A stretch of DNA of 64,000 bases. It comes from Flavobacteriales bacterium. GTDB taxonomy: Bacteria > Bacteroidota > Bacteroidia > Flavobacteriales_F > PHOS-HE28. Below, piece after piece: positions 25,489 to 33,837 of this stretch. The stretch lies in NCBI GenBank assembly GCA_016705955.1, contig JADJKO010000001.1, positions 186,001 through 250,000 on the forward strand. Direction: 5' to 3'. The notes under the pieces are model-generated. The model was not told the origin of the DNA, did no database searches, and worked only from the letters and a program-made list of their open reading frames with translations. How positions within the stretch are numbered: position 1 is the first letter of the stretch; each line of letters starts with the position of its first letter. The translations under genes and the position numbers were made by a program.

Positions 25489-25824
25489 GTTGGAGCATTC
25501 TTGCGTCCTGTCCGAGCAAGTAGCCTCCCGGTTGGAGCATTCTCGCGCCCTGTCCGGGCAAGTAGCCACCCGGTCGGAGCATTCTTGCATCCTGTCCGAG
25601 CAAGTAGCCTTCCGGTTCGAGCATTCTCGCATCCTGTCCGAGCAAGTAGCCTCCCGGTTCGAGCATTCTTGTGTCCTGTCCGAGCAAGTAGCCATCCGGT
25701 TGGAGCATTCTCGCGTCCCGTCCGAGCAAGTAGCCTTCCGGTTGGAGCATGCTCGCATCCTGTCCGAGCAAGTAGCTTTCCGGTTGGAGCATACTCGCAT
25801 CCTCTCCGAGCAAGTAACCTTCCC
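25489..25824. repeat. minisatellite, eight 42-bp units
   Basis: Units begin at 25489, 25531, 25573, 25615, 25657, 25699, 25741 and 25783. Each reads roughly GTTGGAGCATTCTCGCATCC then TGTCCGAGCAAGTAGCC and a CCCG-type end. A few positions vary (T/C, A/G) between units; there are no unique spacers, so it is not a CRISPR. Because 42 is a multiple of 3, several frames are open through it on both strands; on the minus strand it would encode a 14-residue unit like DARMLQPEGYLLGQ. I regard coding as unproven. Confidence 0.85.
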
Positions 25825-26045
25825 CCGTTGGCGCGGATCCCGCTAATGCGGGACAGGTCCTGCGATCCCCGTCCACATCCACCAACATATCGAGTGCGTG
25901 CCTCCTGATCGAACCACTTGGTGGCGGCGTTCATTCAACGCCTCATCAGAGAGGCTCCGTGCATCTTGTTCGCTCATGTCCGAGTTGATCCACAGATCGT
26001 GCCGATCGACCGCTTCTTTGCCACCGGCTCATTAGTTTGGAAAAT
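25825..26045. other. repeat-derived spacer before the chaperone operon
   Basis: The left part (25828-25880) holds CTTCCCCCGTTGGCGCGGATC, a short ATCCCGC/GCGGGA hairpin and TCCACATCC, which match the short copy near 23600. No gene is convincing in the remainder. Confidence 0.45.
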
Positions 26046-26062
26046 GCTCCGGGTTCCGGAGC
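26046..26062. terminator. short hairpin GCTCCGG-GTT-CCGGAGC
   Basis: A perfect 7-bp stem with a 3-nt loop is followed by CTTTGT and preceded by GGAAAAT. It could stop transcription entering the chaperone operon; the T-tract is weak. Confidence 0.45.
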
Positions 26063-26203
26063 CTTTGTCATGTCGGACCCCCGTGTTCCATGTCTGCTTG
26101 GGTTATGGAACTCACCCGGTTCCGAAAAGCGCGCGCACTAGGCGTGTTCCACTTGGATCTTTTTAACGGAACGTCACACCACTTCCCGCGAAGGGTCAAC
26201 GGT

Positions 26204-26211
26204 TACATTTG
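26204..26211 (+). promoter_or_regulatory. -7 box (TACATTTG) of chaperone operon
   Basis: Perfect TAnnTTTG, 31 nt before the ATG at 26243. No clear -33 TTG. Confidence 0.5.
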
Positions 26212-26242
26212 GCACCCTTTCAACGACCTATACCCCAAGGCA

Positions 26243-28396
26243 ATGACCTTTTCCAAAGCACTTTGCACCGCATTCCTCTTGTCCACCTTCGGTGCTGTGT
26301 GCGCCCAGAACGGTGCTTCAGACCCGGTACTCATGACCGTGGATGGCGTGCCGGTGACGCGCGCCGAGTTCGAGGCGATCTACAAGAAGAACAACAAGGA
26401 AGCCTCCGTGACGCGCGAAGCGCTGGACGAGTACATGGAGCTTTTTACCAACTACAAGTTGAAGGTGCGCGAGGCGGAGACCCTCGGCATGGACACCATC
26501 ACGAAGTTCCGCACGGAGCTCGATGGCTACCGCAAGCAACTGGCGCGTCCGTACTTGATCGACCGTGAGTTGAACGATGCGTTGATCCGCGAAGCCTACG
26601 ACCGCAGCCAGCAGGAAGTGCGCGCCAGCCATATCCTGGTCACGCTCGCACCGGAATCCACACCGGAGGATACCCTGGTGGCCTGGAAGCGCATCACCGC
26701 GTTGCGCGACCGTGTGATGAAGGGCGAGGACTTCGCCACGGTAGCCAAGGCCGCAGGTGGCAGCGATGATCCGAGCGCACAGAAGAACGGAGGCGATCTG
26801 GGTTGGTTCAGCGCCCTGCAGATGGTCTATCCCTTTGAGAACGCGGCCTATAACACGCCCGTGGGTTCGGTGAGCACGCCGATACGCACGCGTTTCGGCT
26901 ACCACATCCTGAAGGTGGTGGGCAAGCGCCCGGCACGCGGACAGGTGAAGGTGGCGCACATCATGTTGCGCAGTACCGAGCAGGACAGCCCGGACAAGCA
27001 ACAGCAGGCCGAACAGCGCATCCGCGAGATCCATCGCCAACTGTCCGATGGCACGCTCGCCTTCGGGGAGGCCGCGTTGAAATACAGCGAGGACGAAAGC
27101 TCGAACACCAAGGGCGGCGAATTGGCCCAGTTCGGCACGGGCAAGATGATCGAGGAGTTCGAGGACGCTGCCTTCGGATTGAAGACCGCCGGGGATGTGA
27201 GCGAACCGATCAAGTCGCGCTTCGGTTGGCACATCATCAAGTCGTTGGAGGTCATCCCACCACCTACCTACGAGGCTTCGAAGACCGAGTTGAAGAACAA
27301 GATCGCCCGCGACAGCCGCGCGGAGATCACCCGCCTCGCGTTCCTGGAACGCTTGAAGAAGGATTACCACTTCGTGTCCTACACGAAGAACCTGAAGGCC
27401 GTGTACAAGTTGGTGGACACCACCATCTTCAAGAAAGGCACCGCCACCACCGATACGTTGACCCGCAAGCAAGTGGTGGAGGGTGCGTTCATGCGTGGCA
27501 AGGTGGCCTACAAGCGGGAACTCGCTGGTGCCCTCAGCGCCGGGAAGATGCTCGCCGTGCGCAGCCGTCCGTACGAGGAGATGACCCAGACCATGGACGA
27601 TACCGTGGTGGTGCGTGAACTGATGGAGGGCTGGCGCTATGACCGCAAGAAGGCGGCGAAGATGACCAAGCCCGTGTTCTCGTTCGCGGGGATGACCGTT
27701 ACGCAGAAGGATCTACTGGACCAACTCGAAGCCCGCCAACGTCGGGAGCGTGCCGTGCCGATCCCCGGATATGTGGATGCGCGCCTGAACGAATTCGCCG
27801 AGGAGAAGATCCTGGCCTATGAGGACGAGAACCTGGAGAAGAAGTATGACGACTTCCGCCTGCTGATGAAGGAATACCGCGATGGTATCCTGCTCTTCGA
27901 ACTCACCGACCAGAAAGTGTGGAGCCGCGCGGTGAAGGACACTACCGGTCTGGACGCCTACCTCGCCGCGAACCACGACAAGTTCATGTGGGAGACCCGG
28001 TACGATGCCGACCTCTACACCTGCGCCGATGCCAAAGTGGCCAAGCAAGTGCGTGACCTTTTGAAGAAGGGCAAGCGCGGCAAGGACATGATGGATATCG
28101 TGAACAAGACCAACGCCCTCGCCCTGAGCATCGATGGCGGCTTGTACACGGTGGCCGAGAAGCCCTTCTTGAAAGCCGTGACCGCTGTAGGGATGAGCAA
28201 GGACATCGACGTGGATGGCCACGTGATGCTGGCGGATGTGCGGAAGATCATGCCGCCCACCGCCAAGACCTTGGATGAGGCCCGTGGCCTGATCACCGCC
28301 GGTTACCAGGACAACCTGGAAAAGGCGTGGATAGAGGAATTGCGCGCGAAGTACCCGGTGACGGTGGATCGCGCCGTGCTTTACTCGATCAAGTGA
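26243..28396 (+). CDS. parvulin-type peptidyl-prolyl isomerase with two PpiC domains
   Basis: A 717-aa periplasmic folding factor with a signal peptide (FLLSTFGAVCAQ). The N-terminal helical part (TVDGVPVTRAEFEAIYKKNN) resembles SurA/PpiD-type chaperone regions. Two rotamase domains follow: one at about 125-230 (RASHILVTLAPE ... GYHILKVVGKR) and one at about 235-340 (VAHIMLRSTEQ ... GWHIIKSLEV). The C-terminal 350 residues are charged, helical and of unknown role. It heads a four-gene operon and its stop overlaps the next start (TGATG). It probably assists outer-membrane protein maturation. The ATG at 26243 is chosen for the signal peptide and promoter. Confidence 0.9.
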   Translation: MTFSKALCTAFLLSTFGAVCAQNGASDPVLMTVDGVPVTRAEFEAIYKKNNKEASVTREALDEYMELFTNYKLKVREAETLGMDTITKFRTELDGYRKQLARPYLIDRELNDALIREAYDRSQQEVRASHILVTLAPESTPEDTLVAWKRITALRDRVMKGEDFATVAKAAGGSDDPSAQKNGGDLGWFSALQMVYPFENAAYNTPVGSVSTPIRTRFGYHILKVVGKRPARGQVKVAHIMLRSTEQDSPDKQQQAEQRIREIHRQLSDGTLAFGEAALKYSEDESSNTKGGELAQFGTGKMIEEFEDAAFGLKTAGDVSEPIKSRFGWHIIKSLEVIPPPTYEASKTELKNKIARDSRAEITRLAFLERLKKDYHFVSYTKNLKAVYKLVDTTIFKKGTATTDTLTRKQVVEGAFMRGKVAYKRELAGALSAGKMLAVRSRPYEEMTQTMDDTVVVRELMEGWRYDRKKAAKMTKPVFSFAGMTVTQKDLLDQLEARQRRERAVPIPGYVDARLNEFAEEKILAYEDENLEKKYDDFRLLMKEYRDGILLFELTDQKVWSRAVKDTTGLDAYLAANHDKFMWETRYDADLYTCADAKVAKQVRDLLKKGKRGKDMMDIVNKTNALALSIDGGLYTVAEKPFLKAVTAVGMSKDIDVDGHVMLADVRKIMPPTAKTLDEARGLITAGYQDNLEKAWIEELRAKYPVTVDRAVLYSIK

Positions 28397-29253
28397 TGCG
28401 GATGGCGCCTATCACGCGCCTTACGATCCTGTCCATAGCTACGGTGGTCCTCGGCGCTGCGTGCGGCAGGGGTGGAGGAGAGGATGACCCGGTGGTGGCG
28501 AAAGCGTTCGACCAGACCCTGCATTGGAGCGATCTTCGGCAAGTGGTGCCCATCGGTACGGCGGCGGAGGACAGCGCAGCGATGGCCCAGGCTTACGTGA
28601 ACAACTGGTTGCACAAGCAGGTGGAATTGCACCAAGCAGAGATCCACCTTTCCAGTTCCCAAAAGCACTTCGACAACGAATTGGAGGACTACCGGAACTC
28701 CCTGTTGCTCTTCGCTTATGAGGAAGCGTTGGTGCGGCAGCGCTTGGATACGGCCATCAGCGCGGACACGATCGCGGCGTACTACCGCAACAACGCCGAC
28801 AATTTCGACCTGAAGGACGATATCCTGCGCGCACGCTGGTTCCGTGTACAGGGCCTGGACAAGCGGACCATGAAGAAATTGGAGGACCGCTTCAAGGATG
28901 GCCGCCCGGAACAAATGAGCGAAGTGGAAATGTTGCTGGCGGAACGCGGGATCACCATCACCGACCGCAGCGATCGGTGGATCACCCTTCAGGCCTTGCG
29001 CAATGAAGTGCCCTTGGAAGCGTTGCCATCAGGGGCTGGCGATGGGTTCAGGACCACCTTGCACATGGACAGCATCACCTGGTTCCTCCACATCCTCGAA
29101 CTTCGCACCCGCCTCAGCCCATCCCCGATCGAACTGGTGAGGCAGGACATTCGCACCATTCTCTTGAACCAACGCAAACTCCGCCTCATCGAACAGATGC
29201 GCACGGATCTCTATCACAAAGCGGTTGATGACCAGCAGATCGAAGTGTATTGA
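28396..29253 (+). CDS. lipoprotein with SurA-like chaperone region
   Basis: A 285-aa lipoprotein (signal ILSIATVVLGAAC with lipobox Cys). The mature chain is helical and charged, with a segment QAYVNNWLHKQVELHQAEIHL and C-terminal LNQRKLRLIEQMRTDLYHKA like the non-catalytic arms of parvulin chaperones; no intact rotamase motif is visible. It overlaps the upstream gene by one base and the downstream gene by 26 nt, so the three are translated together. Similar middle genes lie between two Ppi genes in other Bacteroidota. The inferred role is as a membrane-tethered partner of the flanking isomerases. Confidence 0.75.
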   Translation: MRMAPITRLTILSIATVVLGAACGRGGGEDDPVVAKAFDQTLHWSDLRQVVPIGTAAEDSAAMAQAYVNNWLHKQVELHQAEIHLSSSQKHFDNELEDYRNSLLLFAYEEALVRQRLDTAISADTIAAYYRNNADNFDLKDDILRARWFRVQGLDKRTMKKLEDRFKDGRPEQMSEVEMLLAERGITITDRSDRWITLQALRNEVPLEALPSGAGDGFRTTLHMDSITWFLHILELRTRLSPSPIELVRQDIRTILLNQRKLRLIEQMRTDLYHKAVDDQQIEVY

Positions 29254-30601
29254 TCGGGCGCTCGTGCTTGTGCTCGCCGTACTTCCACTGGTCGGGGTGG
29301 CGCAACCGCGTGCGCTCGGTATCGATCGGGTGATCGCCGTGGTGGGCCGCGAGGCGATCCTGTATTCCGAACTGGTGGTGAAAGTGGAACAGGCCCACCA
29401 GGCGGATCCGCGGCCCGGATACGATCATAGTTGCGACATCATCGAGGACCTGCTCTACGAGAAACTGCTGGTGGAGCAAGGGAAGCTCGATAGCGTGGTG
29501 GTGGATGAGGGCCAAGTGAACGCCGAACTCGATAGACGGATCCGCTACTTCTCCCAGCAATTGGGCGGCGACAAGAAATTGGAAGAGTACTACGGCAAGT
29601 CGGTGGCGGAGATCAAGGCCGATTTCAAGGGCCAAGTGAAGGATCAACTGTTGGTGCAGCAGATGCAACAGAAGATCACCTCGGACCTGAGCATCACGCC
29701 CCGTGAAGTGAAGCGCTTCTATGATCGCATCCCGGAGGACAGCATTCCCTTGATCGGGGCCGAAGTGGAGTACTCCATGATCCTGCGCCTACCGAAGCCG
29801 ACCGAGGACGAGGAACGTCGCGTGCGGCGCAAGATGGAGGAGTTCCGCGAAGCGGTCTCGAAAGGAGAGAAGGATTTCTGCACCGTGGCCATCCTTTACT
29901 CGGAAGACCCGGGATCCGCATCGAATTGCGGTGAGTTGGGCCTTGTGCCACCCGGTGCGATGGTGCCGGCCTTCGATGCGGTGGCGGCCAGCTTGAAGGA
30001 AGGGGAAGTATCGCAAGTGTTCAAGACGGAGTACGGTTGGCATTTCATGCAGATGATCGAGCGACGTGGGGAACAATACAATGCCCGGCATGTGCTCATG
30101 CGCCCGCAAGTGGCCGCGGCCGACCTGCAGCGTGCGCGCACCTTCCTGGATAGCATTCGCCGGATGGTGGTGAACGAGGACCTCACGTTCAACAAGGCGG
30201 CAGGAGAGTTCAGCGATGACGAGGAGAGCCGTGGGATGAACGGCATGATGATCGAACCCAACTCGAATACCGCTCGTTGGGACCTGAGCGCCTTGGACCA
30301 GCAGACCTTCTTCGTGTTGGACAAATTGAAGATCGGGGAGATCAGCGAGCCACAATTGTTGGTGATGCCGGACGGTACCAAGGCCTACCGCCTTCTTCAA
30401 CTGGCGAACCGGACCGAACCGCATCGCGCCAACCTGCGTGTGGACTACCGCCTGATCCAACAAGCCTGCGAGGGCCGACATCGTTCGGAGATGATCGACA
30501 AGTGGATCACCGCGCACATCTCCAGCACCTACGTGCGGTTGGATGAGGCCTACAGCACCTGTTCCTTTACCCACCCCTGGATCAGCACAGCTGACCAGTG
30601 A
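29228..30601 (+). CDS. SurA-like peptidyl-prolyl isomerase
   Basis: A 457-aa periplasmic chaperone. It has a signal peptide (ALVLVLAVLPLVGVAQ), the SurA N-terminal domain (IDRVIAVVGREAILYSELVVKVEQ ... DLLYEKLLVEQGKLDS), then two parvulin domains (about 170-280, containing FCTVAILYSEDPGSASNCGELG and GWHFMQMIERR; and about 285-390, containing ARHVLMRP). The ATG at 29228 is preferred to a TTG at 29225. It is the third gene of the operon and the MoxR gene follows after 18 nt. Its role would be outer-membrane protein assembly. Confidence 0.9.
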   Translation: MTSRSKCIDRALVLVLAVLPLVGVAQPRALGIDRVIAVVGREAILYSELVVKVEQAHQADPRPGYDHSCDIIEDLLYEKLLVEQGKLDSVVVDEGQVNAELDRRIRYFSQQLGGDKKLEEYYGKSVAEIKADFKGQVKDQLLVQQMQQKITSDLSITPREVKRFYDRIPEDSIPLIGAEVEYSMILRLPKPTEDEERRVRRKMEEFREAVSKGEKDFCTVAILYSEDPGSASNCGELGLVPPGAMVPAFDAVAASLKEGEVSQVFKTEYGWHFMQMIERRGEQYNARHVLMRPQVAAADLQRARTFLDSIRRMVVNEDLTFNKAAGEFSDDEESRGMNGMMIEPNSNTARWDLSALDQQTFFVLDKLKIGEISEPQLLVMPDGTKAYRLLQLANRTEPHRANLRVDYRLIQQACEGRHRSEMIDKWITAHISSTYVRLDEAYSTCSFTHPWISTADQ

Positions 30602-30619
30602 AATGACCATCGATCAAGC

Positions 30620-31585
30620 ATGACCCTTCCGACCAACGACGTAGAAGCAGTAGAACGATTCGGTGAGCGATACAAAGCCCTGAAGCGCGAAGTGAACAAG
30701 GTCATCATCGGCCAGGATGCCGTGGTGGACCATGTGCTTCTGGGCATCTTCGGTCGCGGCCATTGCCTGTTGGTGGGGGTGCCCGGTCTCGCCAAGACCC
30801 TGTTGGTGAACACGGTGGCGCGAGCGCTCGGACTCAGCTTCAACCGTGTGCAGTTCACACCGGACCTTATGCCGAGCGACATCATCGGCGCGGAGATCCT
30901 GGATGAGGACCGCAGGTTCCGCTTCATCAAAGGGCCGCTCTTCGCGAACATCATCCTTGCGGATGAGATCAACCGGACACCTCCGAAAACCCAGGCTGCG
31001 TTGCTGGAAGCCATGCAGGAGCGATCGGTCACCGCTGCGGGCCAGACCCACCGCTTGCCGGAGCCTTTCTTCGTACTGGCCACCCAGAACCCCATCGAGC
31101 AGGAGGGAACCTATCCCTTGCCCGAGGCGCAGTTGGATCGGTTCATGTTCGACATCCGTGTGGACTACCCCAGCTTCGAAGAAGAGATCGCGGTTGTGAA
31201 GGCTACGACCGGGGATGTCCAAGTGGATGTCCAGCCCACACTTTCTGCTGAAGAGATCCTCTATTACCAAGGCCTTGTTCGCCGCGTACCGGTCGCCGAT
31301 AACGTGTTGCAGTACGCGGTGAAGTTGGCCACCCGCACACGGCCGGGCCTTCCCGGTTCACCTGCATTGGTCAATGACCATCTTTCCTGGGGTGCCGGTC
31401 CGCGCGCATCACAGTATCTGGTCATCGGTGCGAAAGCCCACGCCTTGGCGAATGGCCGCTTCTCACCGGACATCGCGGATGTGCAAGCCGTGGCCTTGCC
31501 GATCCTGCGCCACCGATTGGTCCGCAATTACAAGGCGGAAGCGGAAGGTGTTACCGTGGATCGCATCGTGACCGAGTTGCTTTAG
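30620..31585 (+). CDS. MoxR-type AAA ATPase
   Basis: A 321-aa AAA+ ATPase of the MoxR family. The Walker A is GVPGLAKT, the Walker B IILADEINRTPPKTQAALLEAMQE, and sensor and lid regions are represented by FVLATQNPIEQEGTYPLPEAQLDRF and LPGSPALVNDHLSWGAGPRASQ. MoxR proteins act with von Willebrand A-domain partners in folding or assembling protein complexes, often of the envelope. None of those partners (DUF58 or VWA genes) follows here: the next gene is a T9SS cargo with its own promoter. Co-occurrence with the parvulin genes suggests an envelope-maintenance function. Confidence 0.94.
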   Translation: MTLPTNDVEAVERFGERYKALKREVNKVIIGQDAVVDHVLLGIFGRGHCLLVGVPGLAKTLLVNTVARALGLSFNRVQFTPDLMPSDIIGAEILDEDRRFRFIKGPLFANIILADEINRTPPKTQAALLEAMQERSVTAAGQTHRLPEPFFVLATQNPIEQEGTYPLPEAQLDRFMFDIRVDYPSFEEEIAVVKATTGDVQVDVQPTLSAEEILYYQGLVRRVPVADNVLQYAVKLATRTRPGLPGSPALVNDHLSWGAGPRASQYLVIGAKAHALANGRFSPDIADVQAVALPILRHRLVRNYKAEAEGVTVDRIVTELL

Positions 31586-31640
31586 CTGATCGTTGATGGT
31601 GTCCTTCGGCGGGGCATTAGGCGGCCGCGCCCGCTTGCCC

Positions 31641-31648
31641 TAGCTTTG
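31641..31648 (+). promoter_or_regulatory. -7 box (TAGCTTTG) of T9SS cargo operon
   Basis: Perfect TAnnTTTG, 22 nt before the ATG at 31671. Confidence 0.5.
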
Positions 31649-31670
31649 GGCCACATCGATACGATCACCC

Positions 31671-32489
31671 ATGCGCGCGATCTTCTGCTCATTACTCGCC
31701 TTCCCGCTGTCCCTCTCCACAGGAACAGCGTATGCACAGCCCTTCCCGATCGTCGATATCAGCGTTCAGCATGATGAAGGTGCGGGGATGTTGCAGGTGA
31801 GCCTGCGTGCGAACGACTACGACTTCGCGCAATTGATCAGTAACCTGGTCTTCACGATCCGTTGGCAGGAATCCTCTACGGCCACGCTGAGCTTTGGAGC
31901 AAGTGCTTGGTGCCCCGCACCGAACCAGGCCTTGCCGCTGTCGCCATCCGCCATGGTGGTGCCGGGGAATGGGTATCGCTACCGGACCTACAACGCGATC
32001 GGTTTCACCATGCTTGGTGATCTGGTGGATGATGGTGGATGTGAGCAAAGCCTTTTGGCCGGTACCTGGATCCAGGTGTACTCGATCCCGATCAATAGCG
32101 ATCCCGGTGGTTCCGTGTTCGAGATCGCGGCGGATCAGTTCGCGAGCGACGATAACCGGGAGTTCTACATCTCCTTGAACGGACAGGACCGGACAGGGGC
32201 GATCTTCACCATCCCCACGGCAGTGGTGGAGGAACCGCTTCCTGCACCTGCATTGCTGCTTATACCGAACCCGACCGACGGACCGGTGCGGATGAGTTTG
32301 CCCGCAGGCACGGTCGGCCCGGTGGATGTGGAAGTGCTTGATGCAGCTGGGCGGATCGTCCTTCGCCGCATTGTCTCCATTGATCTCCCAACCATTGATC
32401 TATCAGAAGTCGAGGCTGGCAACTATCTGGTCCGGGTTTTCTGGTCTGATCGGGTGGACACCACCCCGGTAGTTGTTCAGCGGCCATGA
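31671..32489 (+). CDS. T9SS type A cargo protein
   Basis: A 272-aa exported protein with a signal peptide (FPLSLSTGTAYAQ). Residues ~25-180 form a beta domain with FTIRWQESSTATLSFG, SAWCPAP and SLNGQDRTGAIFTIPTAVVE; the same domain opens the giant repeat protein at 36501 (VFSVRWVDISPATL, SAWCPAP, ISLNGNQTLVGTIEPTAVD). The last ~75 residues are a T9SS type A sorting domain (LIPNPTDGPVRMSL ... VDVEVLDAAGRIVLRR ... AGNYLVRVF). The stop overlaps the next ATG by 4 nt. It has no known enzymatic motif; the location is the cell surface or outside. Confidence 0.8.
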   Translation: MRAIFCSLLAFPLSLSTGTAYAQPFPIVDISVQHDEGAGMLQVSLRANDYDFAQLISNLVFTIRWQESSTATLSFGASAWCPAPNQALPLSPSAMVVPGNGYRYRTYNAIGFTMLGDLVDDGGCEQSLLAGTWIQVYSIPINSDPGGSVFEIAADQFASDDNREFYISLNGQDRTGAIFTIPTAVVEEPLPAPALLLIPNPTDGPVRMSLPAGTVGPVDVEVLDAAGRIVLRRIVSIDLPTIDLSEVEAGNYLVRVFWSDRVDTTPVVVQRP

Positions 32490-33757
32490 ACCGCTTGCTT
32501 CCATCAGCGCGTTCCCTCGCTTTCGGGGCGGTCTTGGCGGTGATCAGCGCAGCAGAGGCCCAAACATGGGAAGTATTCGACACCACTTCCGCGGGTTTCC
32601 CGAGCAACTCGGTCGTTGATATCGCCATCGATCGGCAAAATATCGTGTGGGTGGCCACTGACTGGGGCTTGTGCAGGTATGACGGAACGAACTGGCAGAT
32701 CTTCCAGACGGATAACTCCGGGCTGCCGGAGAACACCATTCAATGCATCGCGGTGGATACACTGGATCGCCTGTGGGTCGGCACCTTGTTCCACGGCGTG
32801 GTGGTATATGATGGCATGACATGGACCGCATTCGATCAAACGAACTCCGGATTGCCCGATGACCAGATCCTATCGATCACGATCGATCACCGGAACTGGG
32901 CATGGGTGGGGACCTACCTCGGTGCTGCATGCTATACGGGTTCCGAATGGCGGCTATACAACGATCAACCCACGAGTTATAACGGGTTGGTGATGAACGG
33001 CTCTGTGATCAACGACGTTGCGGTCAGGGAGGATGGTCTGGTCGCCATTGCAACGCTCAATGGCGGATTCCACTACCTCACGGACACGTGCATCCATTAC
33101 CACTCCACATTCACCGACTTCTTCCCGGACAACACGCAGACCGCGGTCGCTTTCGACCCGAACCTCGACCAACGATGGATCGCCACGCCGTCACATGGGC
33201 TCATCCGGCATTTCGATGATTGGTATAGCGGCCTGTACTTCGTGTATTCCACACAGAGTTCCACCATACCATCCAACGGATTGACCTCGTTGGCCATGGA
33301 TGCGCTGGGACGGCCTTGGATGGGAAGCAACTACGCTGGCGTTTTCTATCGATCCGAGGATGGTTCCTTCACAACCTACAACTCGGCCAATTCGGGTCTT
33401 CCGGATAACACGATCAGCAGTGTGATCTTCGCTCCGGATGGAACCCTATGGGTCGGAACCTTCTATGGCGGGGCTGCCAGGCTGACCTTTCCGATGGGGA
33501 TCCTGGAGCCTTCCCGGAAGGTTGCTCTTGACGTGTATCCGAACCCGACTTCGGAACGAGCTTGGGTCAATTGGCCACATGGTTCTTTCGGCGCAACGTG
33601 GCGGTTGATGGACGTTACTGGTAAGGTCGAGAAAGAGGGAACCATCGGTGCGGATGGTTGGTCGGAACTGGATCTGATCGGGTTGAGTCCCGGGATCCAT
33701 CTTCTTCAAGTACCATCCAACGGCTTGTATTCCCAAGCGCGCTTGGTGGTGTACTAG
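32486..33757 (+). CDS. T9SS type A cargo with two-component-regulator-like propeller
   Basis: A 423-aa exported protein. After a signal peptide (GAVLAVISAAEAQ) it contains repeated propeller blades of the Reg_prop type: LPENTIQCIAVDTLDRLWVGT, LPDDQILSITIDHRNWAWVGT and LPDNTISSVIFAPDGTLWVGT, each with YDG/YNS aromatic turns between. The C-terminal ~80 residues are a type A sorting domain (LDVYPNPTSERAWVNW ... LSPGIHLLQVPSNG). Unlike true hybrid regulators it has no membrane or kinase part, so it is probably a surface binding protein. It is coupled to the preceding gene by a 4-nt overlap. Confidence 0.85.
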   Translation: MNRLLPSARSLAFGAVLAVISAAEAQTWEVFDTTSAGFPSNSVVDIAIDRQNIVWVATDWGLCRYDGTNWQIFQTDNSGLPENTIQCIAVDTLDRLWVGTLFHGVVVYDGMTWTAFDQTNSGLPDDQILSITIDHRNWAWVGTYLGAACYTGSEWRLYNDQPTSYNGLVMNGSVINDVAVREDGLVAIATLNGGFHYLTDTCIHYHSTFTDFFPDNTQTAVAFDPNLDQRWIATPSHGLIRHFDDWYSGLYFVYSTQSSTIPSNGLTSLAMDALGRPWMGSNYAGVFYRSEDGSFTTYNSANSGLPDNTISSVIFAPDGTLWVGTFYGGAARLTFPMGILEPSRKVALDVYPNPTSERAWVNWPHGSFGATWRLMDVTGKVEKEGTIGADGWSELDLIGLSPGIHLLQVPSNGLYSQARLVVY

Positions 33758-33837
33758 AAGGCCTTGACCCTAGCCACCAAGGCGGCTACCTTGCGCACCG
33801 CCGCGATCGATAGATCGATCGTGCTAACCGCGCACTC

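Noticed and set aside
25489..25824. CRISPR array
   Set aside because: The whole 42-bp unit is conserved with scattered point differences; there are no constant repeats separated by unique spacers, and no cas genes are near.
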